From positions 62,001-126,000 of the forward strand of contig NZ_JAACFS010000019.1 in NCBI RefSeq assembly GCF_029051645.1: a DNA stretch of 64,000 nt. The letters run 5' to 3'. The notes beneath the pieces are model-generated. The model was not told the origin of the DNA. It made no database searches and saw only the letters and a program-made list of their open reading frames with translations. Shown here one piece after another: positions 34,672-44,004 of this stretch. Origin of the DNA: Bradyrhizobium sp. CSA112 (GTDB lineage Bacteria; Pseudomonadota; Alphaproteobacteria; Rhizobiales; Xanthobacteraceae). A program made the translations under genes and the position numbers. The stretch's first letter is position 1. Each line of letters starts with the position of its first letter.

Positions 34672-35091
34672 ATGTCTGTCAGGGTTAACGCTCTCGACCA
34701 TCTCGTCATCAACGTGTCCGATGTGGCCCGATCGGCCGAGTGGTACCGGAAAATTCTCGGAATGGAGGTCAAGGTGTTCGATCCCGGTCCCGGCAAGACG
34801 CCGCGAACCTCGCTGGTGTTCGGCAACCAGAAGATCAATGTGCGACCGCGCGATGCCGACAAGATCGAATGGTTTACGGCTGATAACGAAACCGCCGGCA
34901 GCGACGATCTGTGCTTCCTGACGTCGAGCACGCCGGACCAGGTCGTGGCGCATCTGAAGGCCAACGGGGTCAGAATCGAGGAAGGCCCGGTCGCCAAACA
35001 GGGCACCCGCGGCACGCTGCGATCGGTCTATTGCCGCGATCCGGACGGGAGTTTGATCGAGATTTCGTCGTATGAGGATGGGGCGAAGTAG
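34672..35091 (+). CDS. VOC-family (glyoxalase/bleomycin-resistance fold) protein
   Basis: 139 residues, one VOC domain: ALDHLVINVSDVARSAEWYR, KILGMEVKVFDPGPG and the closing SVYCRDPDGSLIEISSYE, with the metal-site His near residue 10 and Glu near residue 132. Relatives include virulence-type dioxygenase-like proteins. Reaction unknown. Divergent from the Bug receptor gene. Confidence 0.88.
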   Translation: MSVRVNALDHLVINVSDVARSAEWYRKILGMEVKVFDPGPGKTPRTSLVFGNQKINVRPRDADKIEWFTADNETAGSDDLCFLTSSTPDQVVAHLKANGVRIEEGPVAKQGTRGTLRSVYCRDPDGSLIEISSYEDGAK

Positions 35092-35106
35092 GCGCTGCTT
35101 CCTCCC

Positions 35107-35243
35107 CGTCATTGCGAGCGAAGCGAAGCAATCGAAGTCTTCTGTCATTCCGGGATGGTCCGAAGGACCAGACCGGGAATCTCGAGATTCTCCGGTGCGC
35201 AATTGCGCACCATAGTTCGATGCTGCGCATCGCCCCGGAATGA
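35107..35243. repeat. Composite palindromic repeat
   Basis: A half element of the CGTCATTGCGAGCGAAGCGA type (35109 onward) is followed by a full cloverleaf-type element in reverse orientation (35142-35243). That element has arms TGGTCC GAA GGACCA, a CTCGAG-centred stem, GGTGCGCAATTGCGCACC and CGATGCTGCGCATCG, one arm more than the copy at 31397. Confidence 0.7.
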
Positions 35244-35333
35244 CCGCCCCGATTTGCCCATCGCGCCTTCCGATGGCAGAACTACTCCCAAGCAAGAACC
35301 AAAGCCGCCACAACGCGGCGCGGGAGGACATCC

Positions 35334-36914
35334 ATGCCGATTTCACAGGCAGCGCCGGGCATTGTCGGACCATTCGCAGGCCTCGACGTGCCCTGGCTGC
35401 TGCGGATGCGGGCCGAAAGCCGCCGCAACCACCCGTTCCTGATCTGGGCGCCGTTCGAGGGGCGGGCGCGGAAATGGTCCTACGGCGAATTTCACGAGCG
35501 CGTCGGACAGCTTTCCGCGGGCCTCGCCAAGCGGGGCGTCAAGCCCGGCGAATATGTGCTGATCCATCTCGACAATTGCATCGAGGCCATGCTGGCCTGG
35601 TTTGCCTGCGTCGAACTCGGCGCGATTGCCGTCACCACCAACACCCGCTCGGCGGCAGCCGAGATGGAATATTTCGCCGGCCATTGCGGCGCAGTCGCCG
35701 CCATCACCCAACCTGCTTACGCCGAGCTGATCTCGGCCAATTGCCGAAGCCTGCGCTGGATCGCTGTCATTTCGCATGATGCCGGCAGCACGCCTGCGCA
35801 AAGCACGCCGCGCGGCGACAGTTTTGAGCAGCTCTTCGCCGACAGCGCCGACCGGCCGCGCCGTATGACCGATCCGTTCGCGCCATGCAGCGTTCAATAC
35901 ACGTCGGGCACCACGTCGCGCCCAAAGGCGGTGTTGTGGACGCATGCCAACGCATTGTGGGGCGCCAAGATCAACGCCGCGCATGAAGACCTGCACGCCG
36001 CCGACGTGCACCAGACCTATCTCCCGCTGTTTCACACCAACGCGCTGGCCTATTCGATGCTGGCGACGCTGTGGGTTGGCGCGAGTTGCGTGATCCAGCC
36101 GCGGTTTTCCGCCAGCCGCTTCTGGGGCGTGGCGCTCGCGCACAATTGCACCTGGACCTCGACGATCCCGTTCTGCATGAAGGCGCTGCTGGAGCATGAG
36201 ATTCCGAAGAGCCATACGTTCCGGCTCTGGGGCACCGCGGTATCCGAGCCGCCGCCGTTTGCCGCCTTTGGTGTCAAGACGATCGGCTGGTGGGGCATGA
36301 CCGAAACCATCACCCACGGCATCGTCGGCGAGGTCGACCAGCCCAATATTCCGATGTCGATCGGGCGCGCCGCGCCGGAATATCAGATCCGCATCGTCGA
36401 GGACGACGGCACGCCGACAGGCGTCGGCGACACCGGCAATCTCCTGATCAAGGGCATTCCCGGCCTGTCGCTGTTTTCAGAATATCTGCACAACGAAAAG
36501 GCGACGCGCGAAAGTTTTGACGAGCACGGCTATTTCATCACCGGCGACCGCGTCACGCTGCTGGAGAACGGCTTCATCCGCTTCGGCGACCGCACCAAGG
36601 ACATGCTCAAGGTCGGCGGCGAGAATGTCGCGGCGTCCGAGATCGAGCAGGTGATTGCGGTAGTGCCCGGCGTGCGCGAGGCCGCCGTTGTGGCGAAGAA
36701 GCATCCGATGCTCGATGAAGTGCCGGTCGTGTTCATCATTCCGCAGGCCGGCGTCAAGGACGCACCGGCCGATCTGCACGACACCGTGATGGCCGCCTGC
36801 CGAAGCGGGCTCGCCGATTTCAAGGTGCCGCGCGAAATCCATTTCGTCGACGACATGCCGCGCTCGACGCTGGAGAAGGTGGCAAAGGCGGAGTTAAGGA
36901 AGATGTTGGAATGA
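35334..36914 (+). CDS. AMP-forming acyl-CoA ligase (ANL superfamily)
   Basis: 526 residues, start ATG after GGGAGGA. ANL motifs: the phosphate loop VQYTSGTTSRPKAVLWTH (Ser and Ala replace two common glycines), WWGMTET, the hinge aspartate in FGDRTKDMLKVGGENVAASE and the C-terminal catalytic lysine in STLEKVAKAELR. It should activate a carboxylic acid as acyl-AMP and pass it to CoA. It resembles CaiC/fatty-acyl ligases; the acid is unknown. Confidence 0.9.
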   Translation: MPISQAAPGIVGPFAGLDVPWLLRMRAESRRNHPFLIWAPFEGRARKWSYGEFHERVGQLSAGLAKRGVKPGEYVLIHLDNCIEAMLAWFACVELGAIAVTTNTRSAAAEMEYFAGHCGAVAAITQPAYAELISANCRSLRWIAVISHDAGSTPAQSTPRGDSFEQLFADSADRPRRMTDPFAPCSVQYTSGTTSRPKAVLWTHANALWGAKINAAHEDLHAADVHQTYLPLFHTNALAYSMLATLWVGASCVIQPRFSASRFWGVALAHNCTWTSTIPFCMKALLEHEIPKSHTFRLWGTAVSEPPPFAAFGVKTIGWWGMTETITHGIVGEVDQPNIPMSIGRAAPEYQIRIVEDDGTPTGVGDTGNLLIKGIPGLSLFSEYLHNEKATRESFDEHGYFITGDRVTLLENGFIRFGDRTKDMLKVGGENVAASEIEQVIAVVPGVREAAVVAKKHPMLDEVPVVFIIPQAGVKDAPADLHDTVMAACRSGLADFKVPREIHFVDDMPRSTLEKVAKAELRKMLE

Positions 36915-36920
36915 AGAGAT

Positions 36921-37000
36921 GTCGTTCCGGGGCGGTGCGAAGCACCGAACCCGGAACCTCGAGATTCCGGGTTCGCGCTGTCGCGCGCCCCGGAATGACC
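36921..37000. repeat. Cloverleaf-type palindromic repeat between convergent genes
   Basis: GTCGTTCCGGGG pairs with CCCCGGAATGAC; arms GGTGC GAA GCACC, the CTCGAG-centred stem, and GCGC TGTC GCGC. It fills the space between the acyl-CoA ligase and HD-GYP gene ends. Confidence 0.75.
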
Positions 37001-37010
37001 GCAGCAGGAA

Positions 37011-38108
37011 TCAATAATACCCGAACGCCACCGGGCGGAAGGCGTGCAGCAAATGCTGGTCGAGCTTGTCGCCCATTTCTTCCATCATGCCGAACGCCCG
37101 GGCGTGGGTGAACTGCAGACGGTAGGCGCGCTTTTCGACCAGGGCCGCATAGATATCCACGATCGTGGTCAGCCTCACGATGTCGCTGATCTGCTTGCCG
37201 CTGAGGCCGTTGGGGTAGCCGGTGCCGTCGAGGAACTCGTGGTGGTGCAGCACCACGTCGAGCATTTCAGGCGGGAAACCGCCTTGCGCGGCCAGGGCGT
37301 CATAGCCGCGGCGCGGATGCTGGCGCATCTCTTCCATCTCTTCCAGCGTCAGCGGGCCCGGCTTGTCCAGGATCGCCACCGGAATGAACGCCTTGCCGAC
37401 GTCGTGCAGCAGCGCGGCCCGGGCCAGACGGCGCTGGTCGTCCTCGCGCATGCCGAGGTGCTGCGCGTACGCGACCGCAAAACCGGTGACAAAGAGACAA
37501 TGACGGTAGCTGCCGCTGTGATGGCAGCCGACGGTCGTCAGCCACTCCCGCAAGGACGAATGCTTGATCGCCTTGAGAATCTTGTTCTCGGCCTCGACGA
37601 TGTCGCTGAATTTCAGGGGAACGCCGGCCGGAATCTTTTCGAAAATCTTGACCATCACGGCATGCGCCGCCTCGACGCCCCGGTTCAGGGCCTTGCCGCG
37701 GTCGGTCTCGTCATATCCGTCGCTGTCGGGAAACGCGGCGCGGATCCGCTGCAGGATACCTTGCGCGTCGAACGGCCGCGCGATCGTGTCGGTGGCGCCG
37801 AGCGCCCATGCCTGCATCGATCCGTGGTGAAGCGCGTCAGCCAGCACGAACAGCCGCGGCATTTCGCGATAGGCTTCGGTCCGCAGCTTGTTGCGCACCA
37901 ATTGCACGCTCTCGGCGGAGCGCAGGTTGATGTCGACCACGATCCCGGCGAGGTCGCGCTCCGGCGCGTCGGGAATATCTGAAGTCGCTATTGTGTCGAC
38001 CTGACCGACCGATCGCAGAATGCTGGCGAGTTCGCTGCTTTGATCGCTCCGATCCGAAGCCAGCAACAGCCGGCGTTTTGTCGAAGTCTTGTTGGCTATC
38101 GATGTCAT
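37011..38108 (-). CDS. HD-GYP domain protein with receiver-like N terminus
   Basis: 365 residues. The first 125 look like a response-regulator receiver (GIVVDINLRSAESVQLVR supplies a candidate acceptor Asp, ARPFDAQGILQRIRAAF the last part). The HD-GYP half keeps ALLHDVGKAFIPVAILDKPG, QHPRRGYDAL and HHHEFLDGTGYPNGLSG, all residues needed for cyclic-di-GMP hydrolysis. No cognate kinase gene adjoins it. With the GGDEF-EAL protein at 4736 this is the second c-di-GMP enzyme in the window. Confidence 0.9.
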   Translation of the reverse strand: MTSIANKTSTKRRLLLASDRSDQSSELASILRSVGQVDTIATSDIPDAPERDLAGIVVDINLRSAESVQLVRNKLRTEAYREMPRLFVLADALHHGSMQAWALGATDTIARPFDAQGILQRIRAAFPDSDGYDETDRGKALNRGVEAAHAVMVKIFEKIPAGVPLKFSDIVEAENKILKAIKHSSLREWLTTVGCHHSGSYRHCLFVTGFAVAYAQHLGMREDDQRRLARAALLHDVGKAFIPVAILDKPGPLTLEEMEEMRQHPRRGYDALAAQGGFPPEMLDVVLHHHEFLDGTGYPNGLSGKQISDIVRLTTIVDIYAALVEKRAYRLQFTHARAFGMMEEMGDKLDQHLLHAFRPVAFGYY

Positions 38109-38441
38109 GAAACCCCAGACCCCTAGTGGTGATGACCTGCAACCGAAGCTAGCGGAAAATGGGTTCCCCGCGGCTTAAGAGGGATGCTGAACACGAACTA
38201 CCGTAGACGCTAAAATTTTACCGATCCGGTTTGCAATGCGCCGCGTCCAGACCGTCATCCTCTGCAAAAAACACATTCGCGAGCCGCGGTTTGTGCGCCG
38301 CGGCAATGTCTGTCACGTGCCTTGTCAATCAAGCGGGGCGCCGTAGACGCACATTCCGTTTCCGCATTTCCCAACGGCGCACCGATCGCGCTAGGATGAA
38401 GCGAGATCGGAATTTCGAGCTGTTTGCTCTGGGAAATCGCA
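38109..38441. other. Intergenic region between divergent genes
   Basis: About 330 bases between the starts of the HD-GYP gene and the alpha/beta hydrolase gene. It presumably holds both promoters. No RNA gene, repeat or convincing small frame was seen. Confidence 0.5.
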
Positions 38442-39230
38442 ATGCCGACAATCGATCGCGACGGGGTCAGCATCCACTACGAGGTTCACGGCTCCGGCCC
38501 ACCGCTATTGCTCACCCACGGCTATTCATCGACCAGTGAGATGTGGGAGGGCCAGATCGCGGCCCTGTCGAAACACTACAAGCTCGTGTTGTGGGACATG
38601 CGCGGCCATGGCCAATCCGATTATCCCGATGATCCCGCGGCCTACAGCGAAGCATTGACGGTCGCCGACATGGCGGCGCTGCTCGATGCCGTCGGTGCCG
38701 GGACGGCGATCGTCGGCGGGCTCTCGCTCGGCGGCTACATGTCGCTGGCGTTTTACCGCGCCCATCCGGACCGCGTGCGCGCGCTGCTGATCATCGACAC
38801 CGGCCCGGGCTTCAAGAAGGATGAGGCCCGCGAGGTCTGGAACAAGCGCGCGCATGATACCGGCGACCGCTTCGAGCGCGAGGGACTGGAAGTCCTGAAA
38901 TCGGCCAGCCGGGAACGTTCCAGCGTCACCCATAGAGATGCATCGGGACTGGCGCGCGCCGCACGTGGCATGCTGACCCAGCGCGATGCCCGCGTGATCG
39001 AGACGCTTCCGGATATCAAGGTGCCGTCGCTGATCGTGGTCGGCGCCGACGACACGCCGTTCCTCGCCGCCTCCGACTACATGGCGGCCAAGATTCCCGG
39101 CGCGCAGAAGGTGGTGATCCCGGCCGCCGGCCACGCCGTCAACATCGACCAGCCGCAGGCATTCATCGATGCCGTGCTGCCGTTCCTTGACGGCCTCGAT
39201 ACCAAGGCAACCACGAAGGCCGCGTCATGA
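38442..39230 (+). CDS. Alpha/beta-fold hydrolase
   Basis: 262 residues. The oxyanion region PPLLLTHGYSSTSEMWEG, nucleophile elbow GGLSLGGYMSL, acid GADDTPFL and catalytic histidine AAGHAVNIDQP complete the triad. The family includes esterases and 3-oxoadipate enol-lactonase-like enzymes; substrate unknown. ATG at 38442 has GGGAAA upstream. Its stop overlaps the next gene as ATGA. Confidence 0.9.
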   Translation: MPTIDRDGVSIHYEVHGSGPPLLLTHGYSSTSEMWEGQIAALSKHYKLVLWDMRGHGQSDYPDDPAAYSEALTVADMAALLDAVGAGTAIVGGLSLGGYMSLAFYRAHPDRVRALLIIDTGPGFKKDEAREVWNKRAHDTGDRFEREGLEVLKSASRERSSVTHRDASGLARAARGMLTQRDARVIETLPDIKVPSLIVVGADDTPFLAASDYMAAKIPGAQKVVIPAAGHAVNIDQPQAFIDAVLPFLDGLDTKATTKAAS

Positions 39231-39571
39231 AGATAGTCGCTGTGGCCCTCGCCCTGCTCGCAGGCAGCTTTACGCAAGCTGCCGCGCAAAAACTGCCGCC
39301 GATCGGCGGCCCCTACCCGCCACCTTTCACCGAGACGCTCTCGAACAACACGCCACTCGCGTTCGGCATGGACGCCGACGAAGCCGCGCGTGCGCTCGGC
39401 ACCCCGCTCAATTACGTTCGCGGCCGACCCGGCGAGGAAATCTTCCTCGCATTCCGCAACATCGGCGGCAGCGGATTGTTCTACAAGAAGGACCGGCTGT
39501 TTCTGCAATTCCGTAAAGGTCGCCTGGCCGGCTGGAAGGGCGACTGGGGCCATAATTGGATGTGGCAGTAG
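39227..39571 (+). CDS. Secreted hypothetical protein, 114 residues
   Basis: A signal peptide (MKIVAVALALLAGSFTQAAA) precedes a small domain with FGMDADEAARALGTPLNYV and LFYKKDRLFLQFRKGRLAGW, a pattern reminiscent of BamE/SmpA-like folds though not a confident match. Translationally coupled to the hydrolase by a 4-base ATGA overlap. Confidence 0.75.
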   Translation: MKIVAVALALLAGSFTQAAAQKLPPIGGPYPPPFTETLSNNTPLAFGMDADEAARALGTPLNYVRGRPGEEIFLAFRNIGGSGLFYKKDRLFLQFRKGRLAGWKGDWGHNWMWQ

Positions 39572-39626
39572 CCTCCGCACATTCACGCAACCGACTTCGT
39601 GCGACCCAAAACAAGAAGGATGACCC

Positions 39627-40298
39627 GTGGGACAGGATATCAAGCTGACGGCTTCGGACGGTTTCAAACTGGGCGGCTATCGTGCCGACCCCACAGGCAC
39701 GCCGAAAGCGGCCATCGTAGTGATCCAGGAGATCTTTGGCGTCAATCACCATATCCGCTCGGTCTGCGATCGGCTGGCCGGCGAAGGCTATGTCGCGATT
39801 GCGCCGTCGATCTTCGATCGCACCCAGCCGGATTTCCAGTGCGGCTATTCGCCTGACGAGATTGCGACGGCGCGAAAGTTCATCGCCAATCCCGATTGGG
39901 CCGCGATGCTGCGCGATACCCAGGCCGCGATTGATGCCGTAAAAGATGCCGGTCCGGTCGGCATCATCGGCTTCTGCCTCGGCGGCAGCGTCGCCTATGC
40001 TGCGGCGACCAAGCTGTCGGGACTATCGGTCGCGGTCGGCTATTACGGCGGCGCCATCGTCCGCTTTGCCGATGACAAGCCGAAGGTGCCGACGCAACTG
40101 CATTTCGGCGAAAAGGATGCGGGCATTTCGCTGACCGATGTCGAAACCATCAAGGCCAAGCGGCCGGAAGTCGAAGTCCATATCTATCCCGGCGCGCAAC
40201 ACGGGTTTCACTGCGACGAGCGCGCAAGCTACGACAAGGCCAGCGCCGACATCGCCTGGCCGCGCAGCCTGACGTTTTTCGCCAAGCATTTGAAGTGA
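39627..40298 (+). CDS. Dienelactone hydrolase family protein
   Basis: 223 residues. The nucleophile is the cysteine in GFCLGGSVAYAAA, as in true dienelactone hydrolases, with the acid in HFGEKDAGIS and histidine in YPGAQHGFHCD. The early EIFGVNHHIRSVCDRLAGEG is the family substrate loop. It could open lactones from chlorocatechol breakdown, but no such pathway genes are nearby. Follows the secreted protein gene by 55 bases. Confidence 0.88.
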   Translation: MGQDIKLTASDGFKLGGYRADPTGTPKAAIVVIQEIFGVNHHIRSVCDRLAGEGYVAIAPSIFDRTQPDFQCGYSPDEIATARKFIANPDWAAMLRDTQAAIDAVKDAGPVGIIGFCLGGSVAYAAATKLSGLSVAVGYYGGAIVRFADDKPKVPTQLHFGEKDAGISLTDVETIKAKRPEVEVHIYPGAQHGFHCDERASYDKASADIAWPRSLTFFAKHLK

Positions 40299-40309
40299 CG
40301 CCCGGAGGG

Positions 40310-40392
40310 CGTCATTCCGGGGCGCGCGTCTTCGCGCGAACCCGGAATCTCGAGATTCCGGGTCTGGTCCTTCGGACCATCCCGGAATGACG
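40310..40392. repeat. Cloverleaf-type palindromic repeat between convergent genes
   Basis: CGTCATTCCGGG pairs with CCCGGAATGACG. Arms: CGCGCG TCTT CGCGCG (differing from the 31397 copy), the shared CTCGAG-centred stem, and TGGTCC TTC GGACCA. Confidence 0.8.
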
Positions 40393-40408
40393 GCTTGCAA
40401 CGAACGCC

Positions 40409-41416
40409 TCACTCGCCCTTGACGCCGGTTGCCTTCACGACATCGGCCCACCGTTCGTAATCGCGGCGCAGGACCTTCTCGAACGTTTCCGCCGATCCGC
40501 CCACCGGTATGAGGCTGAGCGTCTCGATCCCGGCGACGCCCTCGGGCGAAGCGATGATGCGGGCGAGTTCGTCCGAAAGCTTCTTCACGATCTCCTTGGG
40601 TGTCGCGGCGGGCACGAACACGCCAAGCCAGCCTTCGATCTCAAAACCGGGGTAACCGAGTTCGGACATCGTCGGCACGTCGGGCAACGCTTTCCTGCGC
40701 TTCTCGCCGCCAACCGCCAGAGCCCGGAGCTTGCCCGCCTTGATTTGCGCGCTCGCCGTGGTCAGGTCCTGGAACGCGGAGGTAACCGTGTTGGCGAGCA
40801 AGTCGTTCGTGAGAGGCGCGGAGCCGCGATAGGGGACATGGGTCATGTCGATATTGGCGTTCTTCTTGAGCAACTCGCCGTAGAGGTGGGACGTGGTGGC
40901 GTTGCCGAAGGTGCCGTAAGGCTTGCCGGGGTTCGCCTTGGCATAATCGATCAGTTCCTTGACGGACTTGATCGGCTGCTGCTCTGGGACCACCAGAACG
41001 ATGGTCGACAAGGCGATCTGAGTGACAGGCGCGAGATCCTTGAAGACATCGTAAGGGAGTTTCGCAACAAGGCTCGGCGCCTGAATAATCTGCGTGATGC
41101 CGATCAGCACGGTGTGGCCATCCGGCTGCGCCTTGGCCACGTGGTCGTTGCCGACCACGCCGCCGCCGCCCGACTTGTTCTCCACGACGACGGCTTGCTT
41201 CCACGACTCCGATAATTTGTTGGCAAGCAACCGGGCCAGGACGTCGGTGGCTCCGCCCGCGGGATACGGCACGACGAAGGTGATGCGCCGGCTCGGATAG
41301 GGCTCCGCCGCCGACACCGGATGCGAAGAGGCACACAAGGCCGATACGGCGATGGAAGCGAGCAACGCGGCCGCGGTCGCCGCGCGCACCACGCGAGCCG
41401 GCAAATGATAGTTCAT
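40409..41416 (-). CDS. Bug-family (TctC) substrate-binding protein
   Basis: 335 residues from the ATG at 41416 (GGAG 8 bases upstream; another ATG at 41422 is too close to it). Signal region ATAAALLASIAVSALCASSH, then EPYPSRRITFVVPYPAGGAT and VPYRGSAPLTNDLLANTV as in Bug receptors. A second orphan receptor in the window, clearly different from the one at 33543. Ligand unknown, probably a carboxylate. Confidence 0.9.
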   Translation of the reverse strand: MNYHLPARVVRAATAAALLASIAVSALCASSHPVSAAEPYPSRRITFVVPYPAGGATDVLARLLANKLSESWKQAVVVENKSGGGGVVGNDHVAKAQPDGHTVLIGITQIIQAPSLVAKLPYDVFKDLAPVTQIALSTIVLVVPEQQPIKSVKELIDYAKANPGKPYGTFGNATTSHLYGELLKKNANIDMTHVPYRGSAPLTNDLLANTVTSAFQDLTTASAQIKAGKLRALAVGGEKRRKALPDVPTMSELGYPGFEIEGWLGVFVPAATPKEIVKKLSDELARIIASPEGVAGIETLSLIPVGGSAETFEKVLRRDYERWADVVKATGVKGE

Positions 41417-41766
41417 GGTCATACTCCGGATTGCAGGCACTTAGCCGAACAATCCGGCGCGCCTAGATTTGACCACGTCCTTCTACATCGCTGCAGTGCA
41501 ACTTGGAATAAGGTTTCGAATGCAGTCAGCGCATAGCGCTAATTTATCGCAACCAAAGCGGCTCGACACCAACGTACGGGCGCCAACGAGACCTCCAGGC
41601 ACGTGCGAAGCCGCATGCCCGCTACTGCAAGTTAGATGCGGAAAGCAGAACCCGCTGGTGCGAAACGGATAATGAATTTTCTTGGTCAAATGCGAGGCAT
41701 TTGCCTGACACAAATGCTCGAGAAAGAGCCCGATCGTGATGAAGATTCGATGAAACGTATCGCTTT
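41417..41766. other. Intergenic region without a recognised gene
   Basis: About 350 bases between the start of the Bug receptor gene and the end of the export lipoprotein gene, somewhat less GC-rich than its flanks. It should hold the receptor promoter. Short frames here lack ribosome sites and family features. Confidence 0.5.
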
Positions 41767-42528
41767 CTAGAACCAGCGCTCGCTGACGAGCACAGTGTCG
41801 CCGGGACTGATCGGATTGGCGGGCGGGACGACGAAGCGCGACGTTCCCGAAGCACCGGTGTGGGTGACTGTGACGCGATCGCGCCGGGCGCGCGGCGAGA
41901 AGCCTCCGGCGATGGCGACCGCAGTTTCGGCCGTCATGTTCGGTACGTACGGATACTGTCCGGGTGCGGCGACCTCGCCGAGAATGAAGAACGGCCGATA
42001 CGCCTCGATCTCCACGGCGACCGATGGTTCCCTGATGAAACCGCGGCGCAGCTTCGCTGATATCTCCGCCGCCAGTCCGGCCGTGGTACGGCCGCGCGCC
42101 GGCACCGAACCGATCAGCGGCATCGTAATCGAGCCGCCGGCGTCGATCGCGTAAGTGTTGGTCAGGCCTTCCTGACCGTAGACAACGACGCGCAGCTTGT
42201 CGCCGGCATCGAGATGATAGGCGCTGTCGTAGCGCACGGGTACCGGTTCGACGTGGGCCACGGGTGCGGCAACGACGACGGGTGCCGGCGCTGTGCGTGG
42301 CGCCGCGGCGAAGGCGGTGCGAAGCGCGCCGACGGCACCGCCGCCGGAATCGGCCGCGACCACCTGCGGCGGTGGCCTACCAGGCTGGCCATAGGCCATC
42401 TGGTCGAGATCGCCTTGCGGCGCGGCCGCAACCGGCCCGGTCGTGCGCATGCAGCCCGACAAAGCAAGCGCGGTGATGATCGCAGTGATCGGTAATCGAA
42501 ACGCGCGCACAACCCGCACCGAAGCCAT
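41767..42528 (-). CDS. Polysaccharide export lipoprotein (Wza/ExoF-like)
   Basis: 253 residues. A lipobox is visible in IITALALSGCMRTTG, so the protein is probably a lipoprotein. After an Ala/Pro-rich linker, YHLDAGDKLRVVVYGQEGLT begins the Poly_export domain, and FILGEVAAPGQYPYVPNM with AETAVAIAGGFSPRARRD forms a SLBB-type domain. Such proteins build the outer-membrane exit for exopolysaccharide. No other export genes adjoin it. Confidence 0.88.
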   Translation of the reverse strand: MASVRVVRAFRLPITAIITALALSGCMRTTGPVAAAPQGDLDQMAYGQPGRPPPQVVAADSGGGAVGALRTAFAAAPRTAPAPVVVAAPVAHVEPVPVRYDSAYHLDAGDKLRVVVYGQEGLTNTYAIDAGGSITMPLIGSVPARGRTTAGLAAEISAKLRRGFIREPSVAVEIEAYRPFFILGEVAAPGQYPYVPNMTAETAVAIAGGFSPRARRDRVTVTHTGASGTSRFVVPPANPISPGDTVLVSERWF

Positions 42529-42620
42529 CCCTTGAAGCGAGATAGCTCCAGTCTTGCACCGGTTATGGTTAACAAAGGGTTTTGGGGAGAGGTGTGTGCG
42601 CGGTGAACTGGCGCGGATGC

Positions 42621-42752
42621 TCCCTCGCCCCGCTCTTGCGGGGAGAGGGTTGGGGTGAGGGGCCTCTCTCCGCGAATGAAATTGTCGAGATACCTGTACC
42701 CCTCACCCGCCGCGCAAGAGCGCGTCGACCTCTCCCCGCAAGCGGGGCGAGG
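42621..42752. repeat. Inverted repeat pair of the CTC-CCC / GGTGAGGGG class
   Basis: Left part TCCCTCGCCCCGC...GGTGAGGGG and right part CCCCTCACCC...GCGGGGCGAGG face each other. Each contains its own hairpin (CCCCGC TCTT GCGGGG; CCCCGCAAGCGGGG). Related to the copies at 48723, 49152 and 59471. Confidence 0.65.
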
Positions 42753-42770
42753 TTTAGTCGGAAGCAACGA

Positions 42771-43427
42771 TCAAGCAGTTACGCCGACGCCGATCGGGCA
42801 CGACACGCCGGTGCCGCCCAATCCGCAATAGCCCGCCGGGTTCTTCGCGAGATATTGCTGATGATAGTCCTCGGCGAAATAGAATTCACCCGATGGCGCG
42901 ATCTCGGTAGTGATGGCGCCGAGACCCTTCGCTGCCAGCGCTTTCTGGTACGCCGCCTTCGACGCGTCGGCGGCTTGGCGCTGCACGTCGCCGAAAGTGT
43001 AGATCGCCGAGCGATACTGGGTGCCGACATCGTTGCCCTGACGCATGCCCTGCGTCGGGTTGTGATTTTCCCAGAACGTCTTCAGGAGCTGCTCGTAGGC
43101 GATCTTCTTCGGATCGAACACGACCAACACCACTTCGGTGTGACCGGTGCGGCCCGAACAAACCTCTTCATAGGTCGGATTGGGCGTATGCCCGCCGGCA
43201 TAGCCAACGGCGGTCGTATAGATGCCATCACCAAGCTCCCAGAACTTGCGCTCGGCGCCCCAGAAACAACCGAGGCCAAACACCGCCTGCTCGAGGCCCG
43301 CGGGATAAGGCGGCTGCAGCTTGCGGCCGTTGACGAAGTGCGTGGTGGCGGTCGGGATCGGGGTGGCGCGGCCCGGCAGCGCTTCGGCTGCGCTTGGCAA
43401 TGCGGTGGTCTTGCGCATGAACAACAT
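42771..43427 (-). CDS. msrA: Peptide-methionine (S)-S-oxide reductase MsrA
   Basis: 218 residues. The catalytic motif GLGCFWGAERKFW is near residue 50, followed by TAVGYAGGHTPNPTYEEVCS and GHTEVVLVVFDP, all typical. Candidate resolving cysteines are in GYCGLGGTGVSCPIG at the C terminus. It repairs oxidised methionine using thioredoxin. No secretion signal is evident. Confidence 0.95.
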   Translation of the reverse strand: MLFMRKTTALPSAAEALPGRATPIPTATTHFVNGRKLQPPYPAGLEQAVFGLGCFWGAERKFWELGDGIYTTAVGYAGGHTPNPTYEEVCSGRTGHTEVVLVVFDPKKIAYEQLLKTFWENHNPTQGMRQGNDVGTQYRSAIYTFGDVQRQAADASKAAYQKALAAKGLGAITTEIAPSGEFYFAEDYHQQYLAKNPAGYCGLGGTGVSCPIGVGVTA

Positions 43428-43554
43428 GGAGTACCTCCAGGCGGGACATCGGCGGACGCGACAACGGCGTCGGCCGGTCGGACTTCTATATATGTCGTTA
43501 CGCCTGATGCCGCAGCCCTGTTACCCCGCCCCGGAGGCTGGAGCCGGCCGGGGG

Positions 43555-43872
43555 TCAGTCCCGCGAATAGCCGATCAACGGCTTGCGGGGCCGGAACAGG
43601 AGCATCAGCAGAATGCCCACCACGCCCAGCACGGCAAAAACCGGCTGATCCAGGAGGACCTTGATGACGCTGTTCCAGAGCCAGGGCACGGTGCCCTCGA
43701 CCCAGGTCCGGAACGCAAGCTGACTGGACTGATGGACGTCATTCCAGAACTGGCCAAACCGGGTGAACCGCAGGGTCTGGTCGGCGACAAAACGGGCCCC
43801 GTCATAGACCATAAAGATGAATCCGCCGGCCAGGAGCAGCAGGCCGATAAGCCGGAAAAAACCGCGGATCAT
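43555..43872 (-). CDS. Small two-helix membrane protein
   Basis: 105 residues with hydrophobic segments near each end (FFRLIGLLLLAGGFIFMVY and PVFAVLGVVGILLMLLF) and a soluble middle. Ends KPLIGYSRD. No known family recognised with confidence. Confidence 0.75.
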   Translation of the reverse strand: MIRGFFRLIGLLLLAGGFIFMVYDGARFVADQTLRFTRFGQFWNDVHQSSQLAFRTWVEGTVPWLWNSVIKVLLDQPVFAVLGVVGILLMLLFRPRKPLIGYSRD

Positions 43873-44004
43873 GCGTCACCTTATACCTATCGCCCCCAAA
43901 TGGCCGTCAGCCAATACCGGGGGCATCCCGGAAATTCAACCTCATCAGCACCTTACGCGCCCATTTCCGCCCCCGACCCGGCCGTTCGGGGAGGGCGGAA
44001 AGCG

